From the NCBI RefSeq assembly GCF_001424145.1, contig NZ_LMQM01000012.1, forward strand, positions 310,745 to 374,744: 64,000 nt of DNA. The letters run 5' to 3'. This document shows positions 1-8,595 of this stretch, piece after piece; position 1 is the first letter of the stretch; each line of letters begins with the position of its first letter. The stretch comes from Chryseobacterium sp. Leaf404. Its GTDB lineage: Bacteria > Bacteroidota > Bacteroidia > Flavobacteriales > Weeksellaceae. Below the pieces are notes generated by a model. That model did no database searches, was not told where the DNA came from, and was given only the letters and a program-made list of their open reading frames with translations. The position numbers and the translations under genes are program-made.

Positions 1-588
1 GTATCGAGAAGTTTGTGATTCATGGGGTGTCTTTTGATCACGGGTTCTCGATACATTTTTCTCCGCTGCGCTGCGAAAAACACTCGAACTGACGGGGATC
101 GACTGATGGATGACTAATTTATCATGTAAACGAACGTCACTTCGAGTAGGTTTTGAAAAAACCGTATCGAGAAGTTTTTGTTTTAAAGACAAATTTTGTC
201 CTTCGGTTCACTGGTTCTCGATACATCCCGATTTCATCGGGACACTCGAACTGACGAACGACTGACGAGCGACTTTGTATCGTGTAATCGACTCGTCACT
301 TCGAGTAGGTTTTTGAAAAAAACCGTATCGAGAAGTTTGTGATTCATGGGGTGTCTTTTGACACGGGTTCTCGATACATTTTTCTCCGCTGCGCTGCGAA
401 AAACACTCGAACTGACGGAGATCGAACTGACGAGGAAACTTCTTTTTCTATGACGTCACTTCGAGTAACGTAGCAAAGCGGAGTGTATCGAGAAGTTTTT
501 GATTGAAAGACAGGTTTTGTGCTTCGGTTGACTAAGTTCTCGATACATTTTTCTTCCACTTCGTTGCATAAAAACACTCGAACTGACG
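1..588. repeat. Array of four long hairpin repeats
   Basis: Four copies of a roughly 120-bp unit lie end to end: 1-93 (cut by the window edge), 136-255, 295-416 and 455-587. Each is a nested inverted repeat. The outer arms are GTCACTTCGAGTA and its near-complement CACTCGAACTGAC. The inner arms are TATCGAGAAGTTT and GGTTCTCGATACA. The loop varies more than the arms. A 77-codon reading frame on the minus strand runs through it but only reads the repeat, so I do not call it a gene. The array lies just past the 3' end of the next gene. Units like this are scattered between genes in Chryseobacterium genomes as I recall; their function is not known to me. Confidence 0.75.
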
Positions 589-622
589 TACGAATGACAA
601 GGACAAATGACTGAGTGTTTAC

Positions 623-1315
623 TTACACAGGATCCGTCGGCGCCACTTCCGGCAAACCGCTTGGGGTGTCGTAGATGATGTAGTCGTTGTATTTGGCTTC
701 GTTGGTTTCGTAGAAAATATCCTGTCCGATGCCTGCATATTTTACGAGCAGTTGGTACAGAATATTGAGGGCTTCTACTCTACCTTCGGCGGCAACATCA
801 CGGTCGGAAATTCCCTGAGCCTGTGCATCAATGGCGAGATCCAGAGTATCGCGTTGTGTAATCAGGGTGTTGATTTTGTCCTGGGTAAGACCTTCACCTG
901 AAAGTTCAGTAAGGTATTTTTCTGCGGTGCTGCTCATAATTTTGGCGACACGTACAATCTCGGCATCGCTTTGCTGACTGATTAACGCATTGCCGAATTC
1001 CTTGTATTTGGCACTGAACTGTCCGAAAACATTTTCTGTCATATTGAAAATACTGCGCATGGATTTTTCGAGGGCTTTTCTGGCAGCATCTTTCTGTTCG
1101 GTGAGGTTGATTTTGATGGCTTCGAGCTGTTCATCGCTTGGGAAACTGTCTACGTTGCTACGTGCAGTCATCAGTTCGGTCTTTTTTGCGGGGCTGTAGC
1201 CACGGTCTGTGAATTCGGCAATATCTCTGTCGATTAAACCGATGAACTCATCTGCTTTTTGTTTCAATACGGAATCTGCTAATTTGAAATCACGCAATAC
1301 CTGTTCTTTTTTCAT
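623..1315 (-). CDS. Hypothetical protein, probably helical
   Basis: A 230-residue protein I do not recognise. It is rich in Lys, Glu, Asp, Ala and Leu, has no signal peptide or membrane segment, and looks almost entirely alpha-helical, with coiled-coil potential around residues 55-130. The tail (about 205-230) is Tyr, Asp and Pro rich and likely disordered. The ATG at 1315 is the only sensible start, 8 residues before the first helical stretch. The gene stands alone between the hairpin array and a 21-bp tandem repeat that occupies its upstream region. Uniform codon use supports it as a real gene. A structural or cytoplasmic scaffold role would be a guess. Confidence 0.7.
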   Translation of the reverse strand: MKKEQVLRDFKLADSVLKQKADEFIGLIDRDIAEFTDRGYSPAKKTELMTARSNVDSFPSDEQLEAIKINLTEQKDAARKALEKSMRSIFNMTENVFGQFSAKYKEFGNALISQQSDAEIVRVAKIMSSTAEKYLTELSGEGLTQDKINTLITQRDTLDLAIDAQAQGISDRDVAAEGRVEALNILYQLLVKYAGIGQDIFYETNEAKYNDYIIYDTPSGLPEVAPTDPV

Positions 1316-1366
1316 AATGAATTTGTTTTTGTGTTTATAATATCGTTTTGAAATCTAAATTTCTCT

Positions 1367-1654
1367 TTGGTGTTCATTCATCAACTTTCACAAAAAGCCT
1401 GTAAAGTATTGATAAATAACAAATTGTACTTGATTGGCTCTTCGGAGTGGTTGATTGCCTCTTCGGAATGGTTGAACGGCTCTTCGGAGTACTTGACTGG
1501 CTCTTCGGAACGGTTGATTGTCTTTACGGAGCACTTGAACAACCTTTCGGAACAGTTGAATGCCTCAACGGAACACTTGTTTGCCTTTTCTGAACTGTTG
1601 AAGCGGTCTTCAAACTTCTTGAGCGACCCAACGGAATGCTTTACCGGTTCCTGA
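1367..1654 (+). CDS. Possible heptad-repeat ORF over a 21-bp tandem repeat
   Basis: An open frame of 95 codons whose residues from about 25 onward are ten degenerate seven-residue units of the pattern S-S-E-x-L-x-x. The DNA period is exactly 21 bp (about 1438-1647), and each unit carries a CTTCGGA-like core. The minus strand is also free of stops through the repeat, with units such as SEEPVKY, but has no start codon there. The first 20 residues look unlike a signal peptide or a known domain. Whether this is translated, or is a repeat that happens to be open because its period is a multiple of three, cannot be settled from sequence. It lies divergent from the gene that starts at 1315. Confidence 0.3.
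   Translation: MVFIHQLSQKACKVLINNKLYLIGSSEWLIASSEWLNGSSEYLTGSSERLIVFTEHLNNLSEQLNASTEHLFAFSELLKRSSNFLSDPTECFTGS
1438..1647. repeat. 21-bp degenerate tandem repeat, about 10 units
   Basis: Ten units of 21 bp with the core CTCTTCGGANNNNTTGANNG. The first four are very similar and later ones drift, the usual look of an old array decaying from one end. The period keeps both strands open. It fills the region upstream of the 1315 gene, so it may affect that gene's promoter instead of, or as well as, encoding the 95-codon ORF. Confidence 0.75.
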
Positions 1655-1833
1655 ATTTAAAAAGTTGTTGGTTAGAATTTGGGGTGTTGTGGGATCCAAT
1701 GGTGCCGGAAACCTGCGCATGAACTGCGGGATTATTTTTATAAATCATCATTTTGTTTTTTGTTGTTCTTGAAACAAATATAAAAATATTTTTGAATAGT
1801 ATGGGATTTGAGTTTTAATTTTTTGAAATGAGA

Positions 1834-1857
1834 AAACCTCGCGGGAGGGCGAGGTTT
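1834..1857 (-). terminator. Terminator of the OLD/PD-ExK module
   Basis: A perfect 9-bp stem, AAACCTCGC with GCGAGGTTT, and a 6-nt loop. On the minus strand it is followed by TTTTC and sits 39 nt past the stop of the gene ending at 1896. It could also act for the short plus-strand ORF. Confidence 0.7.
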
Positions 1858-1895
1858 AATTTACAGAAAATAGACAAACTTAATAGACGGCTCCT

Positions 1896-2582
1896 TTAAA
1901 TATAACCTCTACTTTTTGCAAAACTTAGAAATGAAAAATATTCAATTTCAGAATCATAATTTTCTTGAACTAAAATAAACAAATCCTGCTTTCTAGAAGT
2001 TTGATAATGATTATCTTCTAAGTATTGATTCAATAAATTTTCAATCCTTTCTCTTGAATTATTTATACTTACGAAAATAGCAAGCTGATAATTATATTTT
2101 TCTAAATAAAGATTTAACTTAAAAAAATCCCACATAAATCTATTCGATGGAAGATGAAATTCTGTTTTAAATTCCATAATGAGTTTTTGGTTTTCAGGAT
2201 TTCTGTCAATTTGATTTTTATGAATGAAAAAATCAGGAATTGTCTCAAATTCAACACGTCCATTCGCCTCTTCTCCATAATTTTTTCGAAGCTTATTATA
2301 AAACCTTTCTACAATGGGATCATTATGTTCAGAATATATAAATTTTTTGATGATTTGAAGCTGGCGGTGTAAATCTAGCCTATTAGGAATTTCACCTTGC
2401 AATTCTTGCATAGCATAAAATTCATTAAATTTTGTAACAAAGTTATTTTCATAAGTGCTAAATCGAAAACCTCTATCATTTATTTGATCAGGCACAAAAA
2501 CCTCACGAGGAACTTCATAATCTCGGCGATTTATCATTTTTATGGTTTTGATAACATTCTTTACTTCGTTAATATGTTTCAT
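1896..2582 (-). CDS. Hypothetical protein with a PD-(D/E)xK-like motif
   Basis: A 228-residue protein of no family I recognise. Residues 116-117 (P-D, in TIPDFF) and 137-139 (E-F-K, in IMEFKTE), 19 residues apart and each at a likely beta-strand, match the catalytic pattern of PD-(D/E)xK nucleases. E111 or E113 upstream could complete the site. The following segment (150-190) is helix then strand, as in restriction-endonuclease folds. It is on the same strand as, and 149 bp downstream of, an OLD-type ATPase/TOPRIM gene, followed by a terminator. Base composition is visibly AT-rich, with codons such as AAT, ATT and TTA dominating, which suggests transfer. Nuclease activity is inferred from the motif and context; a fold without activity is possible. 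Confidence 0.6.
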   Translation of the reverse strand: MKHINEVKNVIKTIKMINRRDYEVPREVFVPDQINDRGFRFSTYENNFVTKFNEFYAMQELQGEIPNRLDLHRQLQIIKKFIYSEHNDPIVERFYNKLRKNYGEEANGRVEFETIPDFFIHKNQIDRNPENQKLIMEFKTEFHLPSNRFMWDFFKLNLYLEKYNYQLAIFVSINNSRERIENLLNQYLEDNHYQTSRKQDLFILVQENYDSEIEYFSFLSFAKSRGYI

Positions 2583-2731
2583 ATTTTCTAATATTATTTT
2601 TTTTATAGTAACTGAGATTTTATAATTTAAATTGAATTATTTTACTATAATTATAACACTACTCTTTTTTTTCTAATCTTAATAAATCTTCCCTATAAAC
2701 ATAAATATATTTTTTTCACGTGAACTATATA

Positions 2732-4510
2732 TCATAGAATTAACCAATTTACTAAATCTTCAATTTCTGTGTGGTCATCAGGAATAATCATCGATAAGTC
2801 TTCGTTGTCTAATCTTGAATTAAATGTAGCCCAACCATTTTCATTTTTAGGAATGTTTCCTAAATGGTCTTCTATTGTTCCTTTAGTCCACACGTAAATG
2901 TTTGCGGCCAACATTTTAATTTTTACTGCTTCAATATGTGATTTTACTGCATTTTCAGTTGCTAATAATCTAAATGCAGAAGCGGCAGACATTGAACTTC
3001 CAGAATTTGTTGGCCAACCATTGTTCAAATTTATTGAATGAGTTGAAGCAATTAGAGCTAAGTGTCCTTTAATTGCCATAACATCAACATCTCCAAGACT
3101 TAAAAATCCATCTTTTTCTCCATTTAAAAGCGCAAAATCTAAATCAACTACAGCTTTTGTGGGAATATCCATTGTTGACAAAACTAGCATGGCTTTTCTG
3201 GTATTCCCAGATCCCCCCATCGAAACTAATGCTGTTTTATGTAATCCCAACGTTCTCTCGGTAACTTTTTGAATTATCGATGGTAATAATCTATTTTCTG
3301 TTGTACCTTCTGCCAAAATTACTCTTTCAGAAAAAAGGATATTAGAAGAATAACTTAAAGAAAATATTAATTCTAATTGACTTGGAGCAGAAGTAACTAC
3401 TGTAGGAATGGCAGAACGAAGTGAATTTCTTTTATGTGTTCCTTGTGTATCATTCTTTCTAATTAAAATTGTATTTCCGACATCTTTTGACGTAATCATA
3501 AAGGGAGAATGAGTAGAAAAAATAACTTGATATCCCTCATGTGACAATAATTTTAAAGAATCTCTTAAAATTTCTATTGCTTGTGGATGAAGATAAAGTT
3601 CAGGTTCGTCTATTAAAAGAATTGTGTTAGAAAGTTGGTCTTCAGCTTCTTTTTTTATATCAGCTAAATGTCGTATTAAAGCCATTTGAATTGACCTTTG
3701 AGCACCATGTCCTAAAGATGAAACATCTCTTCCCAAAGGATTAAGATTTTCAAAAACTTTAATAGTTCCTTTGGAGAAAACCTCCTTTAACTCCGGAGTT
3801 GGTACATGAACTTTAATATTTACTCCTGGAAAAAAAGACTCAACTTTTCCATTAACTGCTGTATCAAAAGCATTCAACTCTGTTGCTCTTGAAGTTCCAT
3901 CAACATCTAATAAATCTCTAATTCCATCTAAGGCAGTTTGCACTTGAGTGCTGTAACTAGTTTGAATAGGACCAATGATTTCAGCTAATAATTTTCCAAT
4001 AGTTGTTGTAGTTTTAGATTTACTAACATCTTCCTCTGAATCTTCCATTGCGCCAATATGGATGGGTTCAGGAAATAATATTTGAATTGCTTGGTCTAGC
4101 CCAGTTGGATTAATTCTCCATTCATTTTGATTTCCAATATTTTGAGGATCCCTTACGAGAAGTTTAATTTGAGCAGCAGTAGCATTAGGAATAGGCTGAA
4201 TTCTTTTAATCTGAAGAGAATTACCGAACAAGTAAGGCTCAATAGATGTTCGTTGATTGGTGGGAAGTTGACTTAATATTTCTTCTGTGATTCCTGATAT
4301 TTCACCTTCAATTTCTACTGCAATGGTAGCATCGTTAAAGCTATAGTCACTGAGAGTTGATTTCCTTAATAGCCATTTAATAGCCTCAAGGATATTACTT
4401 TTTCCAGCATTATTATATCCTACTAATGGTGTAAAAGATGTTAATTCAAAAGACTCATTTCGAATAGATTTAAAATTTGTAATTGTAATTTCTGAAAGTA
4501 AATGTGACAT
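2732..4510 (-). CDS. OLD-family ATPase/TOPRIM nuclease
   Basis: A 592-residue AAA/ABC-type ATPase with a C-terminal TOPRIM domain, the architecture of overcoming-lysogenization-defect (OLD) nucleases, which include GajA of Gabija. Visible motifs: Walker A GYNNAGKSN at 31-39, an ABC signature-like SLGHGAQR at 265-272, Walker B TILLIDEPELYLHP at about 296-309, and a switch His in STHSPF at 332-337. The TOPRIM domain begins with ILAEGTTENRLLP (E401) and has the D-x-D pair DLD at 456-458. OLD proteins bind ATP and nick or cut DNA, and many act in phage defence. No UvrD-like helicase (GajB), reverse transcriptase or AriB-like gene is adjacent. Instead the next gene downstream encodes a PD-(D/E)xK-like protein. 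The region is AT-rich against its neighbours. Confidence 0.85.
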   Translation of the reverse strand: MSHLLSEITITNFKSIRNESFELTSFTPLVGYNNAGKSNILEAIKWLLRKSTLSDYSFNDATIAVEIEGEISGITEEILSQLPTNQRTSIEPYLFGNSLQIKRIQPIPNATAAQIKLLVRDPQNIGNQNEWRINPTGLDQAIQILFPEPIHIGAMEDSEEDVSKSKTTTTIGKLLAEIIGPIQTSYSTQVQTALDGIRDLLDVDGTSRATELNAFDTAVNGKVESFFPGVNIKVHVPTPELKEVFSKGTIKVFENLNPLGRDVSSLGHGAQRSIQMALIRHLADIKKEAEDQLSNTILLIDEPELYLHPQAIEILRDSLKLLSHEGYQVIFSTHSPFMITSKDVGNTILIRKNDTQGTHKRNSLRSAIPTVVTSAPSQLELIFSLSYSSNILFSERVILAEGTTENRLLPSIIQKVTERTLGLHKTALVSMGGSGNTRKAMLVLSTMDIPTKAVVDLDFALLNGEKDGFLSLGDVDVMAIKGHLALIASTHSINLNNGWPTNSGSSMSAASAFRLLATENAVKSHIEAVKIKMLAANIYVWTKGTIEDHLGNIPKNENGWATFNSRLDNEDLSMIIPDDHTEIEDLVNWLIL

Positions 4511-4905
4511 TTTATGAGGGATTCGTTAATAGTAACTAACAAAATTGACTTTAAACAAGAAGTAATAGTCAAAATATAATTTGCTAAAAATAATAAATAT
4601 TCACGGTAGCAAGAGATTTTATTATAATCCAGTATGAAAAATAAAAAATATCCTATATTCTCGATATAAAAATTCATAACTTCAATTGACGCAAGTTGTC
4701 AACAATAGAAATAATAATTCATTATAAAACCCCTAAAAACTCTTAAATAAAACCTCTTTTCTCATTCTTTCGGGAATTGAAGAATATAAAAATCAGCTGT
4801 ATTCCATTGAAATACAGCTGATTTTATTTTTAACAAAACATTATATTTCCCCACCTCATTTTATTTCACACTATTCAATAGTTTTGCTGCATCAATACTA
4901 TTTCA
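4511..4905. other. AT-rich intergenic stretch
   Basis: Divergent gap between the OLD gene and the DUF5686 gene. The first 280 bases hold only very AT-rich sequence and short spurious frames. The rest contains a strong hairpin (4788-4830) and a possible promoter for the downstream gene: TAGTTTTG at 4879-4886 fits TAnnTTTG, but no clear -33 TTTG is seen. Confidence 0.5.
4788..4830 (+). terminator. Orphan intrinsic terminator
   Basis: Stem AAAATCAGCTGTATT with AATACAGCTGATTTT around a short loop, followed by TATTTTT. It is oriented to end a plus-strand transcript, but the gene upstream is on the minus strand and points away. It probably belonged to a plus-strand gene that has been lost or replaced by the AT-rich module. 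Being symmetric, it could also shield the module from outside transcription. Confidence 0.7.
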
Positions 4906-7362
4906 ATGAATAAACTTTTATCCGCTCTCTTTTTGTTTTTCACTGTCTTTTATTTCAGCCAGAATCAGCTGAAAGTTTTAAACAAAACCAATAAACAACC
5001 CATCGCCAATGCCGCCGTTTACTGTGATGATGCTTTGCTGGGGAAAACAAATATCCACGGAGTTTTGTCCTTTAAAACGAAGTGCAAAAAAGTGGAAATT
5101 ATTGCCAATAATTTTGAGGATGCCACAGCTGATGTCAAGAAAAATGCAGAAGTTTTTCTGAATCCGCTTTTTGAAAAAATGCAGAATATCGACAAGATTG
5201 TGATTTCCAGCAAAAGCGATGACCGTGCTTTGAAAATCCTGGATGAATTCAACAAAAGAGAAAAGGAAAACTCTCCGAAGTCTCTGGATTCTTATGATTT
5301 TAAGTCGTACACCAAGTTCTCTATCGACGTAGACAAGGATTCGATTGACATTTACAAAAACTTTCTTTCTGTGAGAAAAGATTCCCTTTCAAAAGTGGAA
5401 AAGAAAGAGTTGAAAATGAAGCCTAAAGAAATCAAAGATTCGCTGATTGGCGAAGAGTTTATCGAAGCTTCACAGGAATCGCAGATGTTTCTCTGGGAAA
5501 AAGCAACGGAGTATAAATACTCTCAAAAGTTTGGCGAGAAAACCAATATTTTAGATAACAGAATGTCGGGTTTTAAAAATCCGATTTATGAAGCGCTGGC
5601 GATTAATATTTCAAATTTAAACCGAACGCCGAGACAGCTGAAACCTGAAAACAGACAGCTTTTCTACTTTTTTCTTTCTGACACTATTCAGATTGACGGG
5701 AGAGATACGTATGTGATTAAATTCAAGGAGATTACAGACAAGAAAAAGCAGAATCCGAGAAAATTCAACGGCAATATTTTTATTGACACACAGACCTATG
5801 CACTCAAAAAATTTGAAAGTGTTAATAAAAAATCAAACGCCGGAAACATCGTCTCTGTCTGGAAACCCATCAACGGAAAATGGTTTCTCGACTATGAAGA
5901 TATCAGGCTGAAAATGAGTGATCAGTCTTTTGACACTTCCAAAAAAGACAGCATAAAAGCGGGCGAAAAAGCAAAATACAACTCCAAAACTTTTGGAAAT
6001 TACCTGTATGTGAAAAACCGCTTCTTCGATTTTGAACTGAATAAGGAGCAGAAAGCCAATGAGTTTAAAGGCTACTCTCTCGAATTACAAAACTCAGACG
6101 GCAACCTTCTCGACAAATACCGTACAGACAGCCTTACCACAAGAGAAAGTTCGACTTACGCCACTCTGGATAAGTTTGTGGAGAAGCACGATTTCGAAAA
6201 GAAACTCAGCTTTTTAACCCAATTAATGCGTGGAAATCTCCGCTACAAAATAATCGATTTTGATCTGACCAAATTTTTCAGCTACGACGAATATCAGGGA
6301 TTGCGTTTAGGAGCCGGCGTCAAACTGAACGAAAAATTCAGTAAAACCATTTCTCCGGACGGCTATTTTGGTTACGGATTTAAAGATCACAGATGGAAAT
6401 ACGGTTTGGGAGTTGATGTAAAACTTTCACAGAAAAGAACTTCGGTTTTCAGAATTGATTATGTGGATGATGTCTTTGCAGCAGGGCGTTTCAGCAACAA
6501 TATGTGGGACATGATGATGAATCTGGCAGACAATAATCTCGATCTTCACAATGCCAATTTTTACCGCAATCAAAAATGGGGAGCGTATTATTCTTACGAT
6601 CTTTCGAATTCTTTAAGCATGAAAATCGCCTTGAATAAAGAGAAACAGAATGCACTGTTCGGCTATCAGTATCAGAATCTCGGGAACAGTTTTGACAATA
6701 CCAGCGCAACGCTTTCCCTGAAATATTCGCCAAACGACAAAAACATCATGACCCCAAGCGGAAAATTCACCTTCGAAAAAGGCTTTCCACAGGTCTATAT
6801 GAATTTTGAAAAAGGCTTCAATGCTTTAGGCGGCGATCTCGATTACCAAAGACTGGATGCGATGTTTGTGCATCAGTTCAGAACAAAACTCGGCTACACC
6901 AACATCAAACTTTTTGGAGGAATTTCGTCAGGAACGGCACCAATATGGAAGAATTTTGAAATTGCCGGTCACAGAGACGCCAATCCGAATGAATGGTATT
7001 CCAATATCAACACACCTTCCAATTTAGGTTTCACCACGATGCCTGCCGGAACTTTCTATGCCGATAAATTTGCAGGGATTAAAATAACACAGTACTTACC
7101 TTTCAGATTCCAAACTTTTGGAACAAGATACTCCAATATCGAACTTGAATATCAGTCGGCCATTGGAGCGTTTAAAAATCCTCAGGATCATCAGTTTAAT
7201 TTTCAGGTTCTCGACCACAACTATCAGGAAGTTGGCGTCCTGTGGAACCGTTTTTTAGGCAGAAGTTTCGGGCTTGGATTTTCTTACAGACTTGGGCATT
7301 ACCAGACGTCAGAATTTAAAGAAAATTTTGGAATAAAGTTGAAGTTTAATTTCTTGAACTAA
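4906..7362 (+). CDS. DUF5686 outer-membrane protein, carboxypeptidase-regulatory-like N-terminus
   Basis: An 818-residue protein of the Bacteroidota DUF5686 family. It has a signal peptide (residues 1-18, ending FYFSQ). A carboxypeptidase-regulatory-like beta domain at about 22-88 follows (KVLNKTNKQPIANAAVYC, then GKTNIHGVLSFK), and then the long DUF5686 region, whose C-terminal 350 residues alternate like a beta-barrel and end in the aromatic-rich GIKLKFNFLN. The family is predicted to sit in the outer membrane; its function is unknown. Two paralogues lie at 29.2 and 31.9 kb. Shared blocks include SPRSLDSY/SPKSLDSY, LFLWERA/MFLWEKA, INGKWFL and NIMTPSGK. The ATG at 4906 is followed directly by the signal peptide, so the start is secure. 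Confidence 0.85.
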   Translation: MNKLLSALFLFFTVFYFSQNQLKVLNKTNKQPIANAAVYCDDALLGKTNIHGVLSFKTKCKKVEIIANNFEDATADVKKNAEVFLNPLFEKMQNIDKIVISSKSDDRALKILDEFNKREKENSPKSLDSYDFKSYTKFSIDVDKDSIDIYKNFLSVRKDSLSKVEKKELKMKPKEIKDSLIGEEFIEASQESQMFLWEKATEYKYSQKFGEKTNILDNRMSGFKNPIYEALAINISNLNRTPRQLKPENRQLFYFFLSDTIQIDGRDTYVIKFKEITDKKKQNPRKFNGNIFIDTQTYALKKFESVNKKSNAGNIVSVWKPINGKWFLDYEDIRLKMSDQSFDTSKKDSIKAGEKAKYNSKTFGNYLYVKNRFFDFELNKEQKANEFKGYSLELQNSDGNLLDKYRTDSLTTRESSTYATLDKFVEKHDFEKKLSFLTQLMRGNLRYKIIDFDLTKFFSYDEYQGLRLGAGVKLNEKFSKTISPDGYFGYGFKDHRWKYGLGVDVKLSQKRTSVFRIDYVDDVFAAGRFSNNMWDMMMNLADNNLDLHNANFYRNQKWGAYYSYDLSNSLSMKIALNKEKQNALFGYQYQNLGNSFDNTSATLSLKYSPNDKNIMTPSGKFTFEKGFPQVYMNFEKGFNALGGDLDYQRLDAMFVHQFRTKLGYTNIKLFGGISSGTAPIWKNFEIAGHRDANPNEWYSNINTPSNLGFTTMPAGTFYADKFAGIKITQYLPFRFQTFGTRYSNIELEYQSAIGAFKNPQDHQFNFQVLDHNYQEVGVLWNRFLGRSFGLGFSYRLGHYQTSEFKENFGIKLKFNFLN

Positions 7363-7842
7363 ATCCTCTCCCCAGCCCGCTGCGAAGGAAAGGGAATTGG
7401 AGTGAGCTATTTTGACTGTATTTTTTTTAAGGCAGGAATCTTTGGGTTTCTGCTTTACTGTTTTTTGAAAAGATCATCATTAATTTAAAAACATATTTCT
7501 TTTCCGCGGAAAATAATTTTAAAATTTAATCCAATGTATAATTTCTAAGACTGAATGCTTCAATTCAGATAAGCTGTGACCGCAGCGAAAATGTTCGGAA
7601 AATTTCATCAAAATCATCCTTTTTAGGGTTGGAAAAAATTGATCTTTATTGAATTTTAAAGCCTGTCTAAAACTTTTTTAGGTCTACCGGAAATTAAATT
7701 TAATACTTCTGCATAAACAGTACATTTCGCAAAATCATTGACAGGAAAATTTTATAAATTCATTATTTTGTGAAAATTATAAGCAGAATTCTTTTTGAAG
7801 TTCTGTTTTTTATTATCTTTTCAAAAAATTTAATTTATTCAG
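7363..7842. other. Intergenic stretch, short palindromes only
   Basis: 480 bases without a credible gene. It holds a perfect 14-bp palindrome TTTTCCGCGGAAAA (7500-7513), followed by AATTTTAAAATT (7515-7526), and near its start a CTCTCCCC...AAAGGGAA stretch that resembles a degraded intergenic repeat. I see no terminator with a convincing T-tract after the DUF5686 gene and no clear TAnnTTTG promoter element for the next gene. Confidence 0.5.
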
Positions 7843-8595
7843 ATGAAAAAACTATTCTTTGTTTTTGCCCTCGCTGCAATGTTGATCAGCTGTAAAAAAT
7901 CTACCGAAACCAGAACTGCAGAATTTGTGAAAATGTACAATAACACCAGCGACATGATGGTGCGGAGTGCAGGATTCAAATCTACTAAAGCTACCACTAC
8001 CCCAACCGGCGATGTAGACATTGAAATTAAAACCACCTATCTTGATAACGATATGGAAGCTGAACTGATGAAAAATGCAATTCCTGACATTATCGGACAG
8101 GCCATCCAGGCAGAACCGTCAGGTAAAGAACTTTTGGCGGAAGGTGTAAAATTTAACCTCAAAGTTTACAGTTCGAACGGGACGATGATGTCTGCCCAAA
8201 CCATCGACAAAACCACAAAAAAAGGAAACATCGATCTTGAAGCCATCGCAAAAGGAGATACACCAAACAGCTCACAGCTGAATGAAATCCTTAAAGTTTT
8301 CAGTAAAAGTCTGCCGATTGTGGATAAAGCTTCGGGTGTAAAAATCGTTGCCATTAACGCAGATGCGGAAAACAATATCATTTATTCTGCTGAAGTTCCG
8401 GATCAGTACGCAGAGGTACTTGCAGCAGACGCAGCAGCACAGATTATGAAAGACGAAATGATGAGATCGCCGGACGTGAGACAGATTTTTTCTCAAACCG
8501 CCGCTCTGGGTGTTAACAACATCAAATACATCTACAAAGACAAAACAGGTAAAAAACTGAACGAAATCACTATCAAAAGAACAGATTTAAAATAA
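7843..8595 (+). CDS. Predicted lipoprotein, function unknown
   Basis: A 250-residue protein with a lipoprotein signal peptide: MKKLFF start, hydrophobic core, and lipobox MLISC with the acylated Cys at residue 17, followed by KKS. The mature part is Asp/Lys/Ala rich, without motifs I know. Segments near 150-180 look helical and the end (225-250) has short strands. The stop overlaps the start of the next gene by one base (TAATG), so the two are translationally coupled and likely act together, perhaps as a periplasmic lipoprotein with a membrane-anchored partner. That partnership is inferred only from the arrangement. Confidence 0.75.
   Translation: MKKLFFVFALAAMLISCKKSTETRTAEFVKMYNNTSDMMVRSAGFKSTKATTTPTGDVDIEIKTTYLDNDMEAELMKNAIPDIIGQAIQAEPSGKELLAEGVKFNLKVYSSNGTMMSAQTIDKTTKKGNIDLEAIAKGDTPNSSQLNEILKVFSKSLPIVDKASGVKIVAINADAENNIIYSAEVPDQYAEVLAADAAAQIMKDEMMRSPDVRQIFSQTAALGVNNIKYIYKDKTGKKLNEITIKRTDLK

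Noticed and set aside
344-577. 77-codon minus-strand reading frame
   Set aside because: It lies wholly inside the hairpin repeat array and translates the repeat itself.
1438-1647. CRISPR-like array
   Set aside because: Units are 21 bp with no spacers between them and drift in sequence, so it is a plain tandem repeat.
2732-4510. Gabija GajA
   Set aside because: The ATPase/TOPRIM layout fits, but there is no UvrD-like GajB gene beside it.
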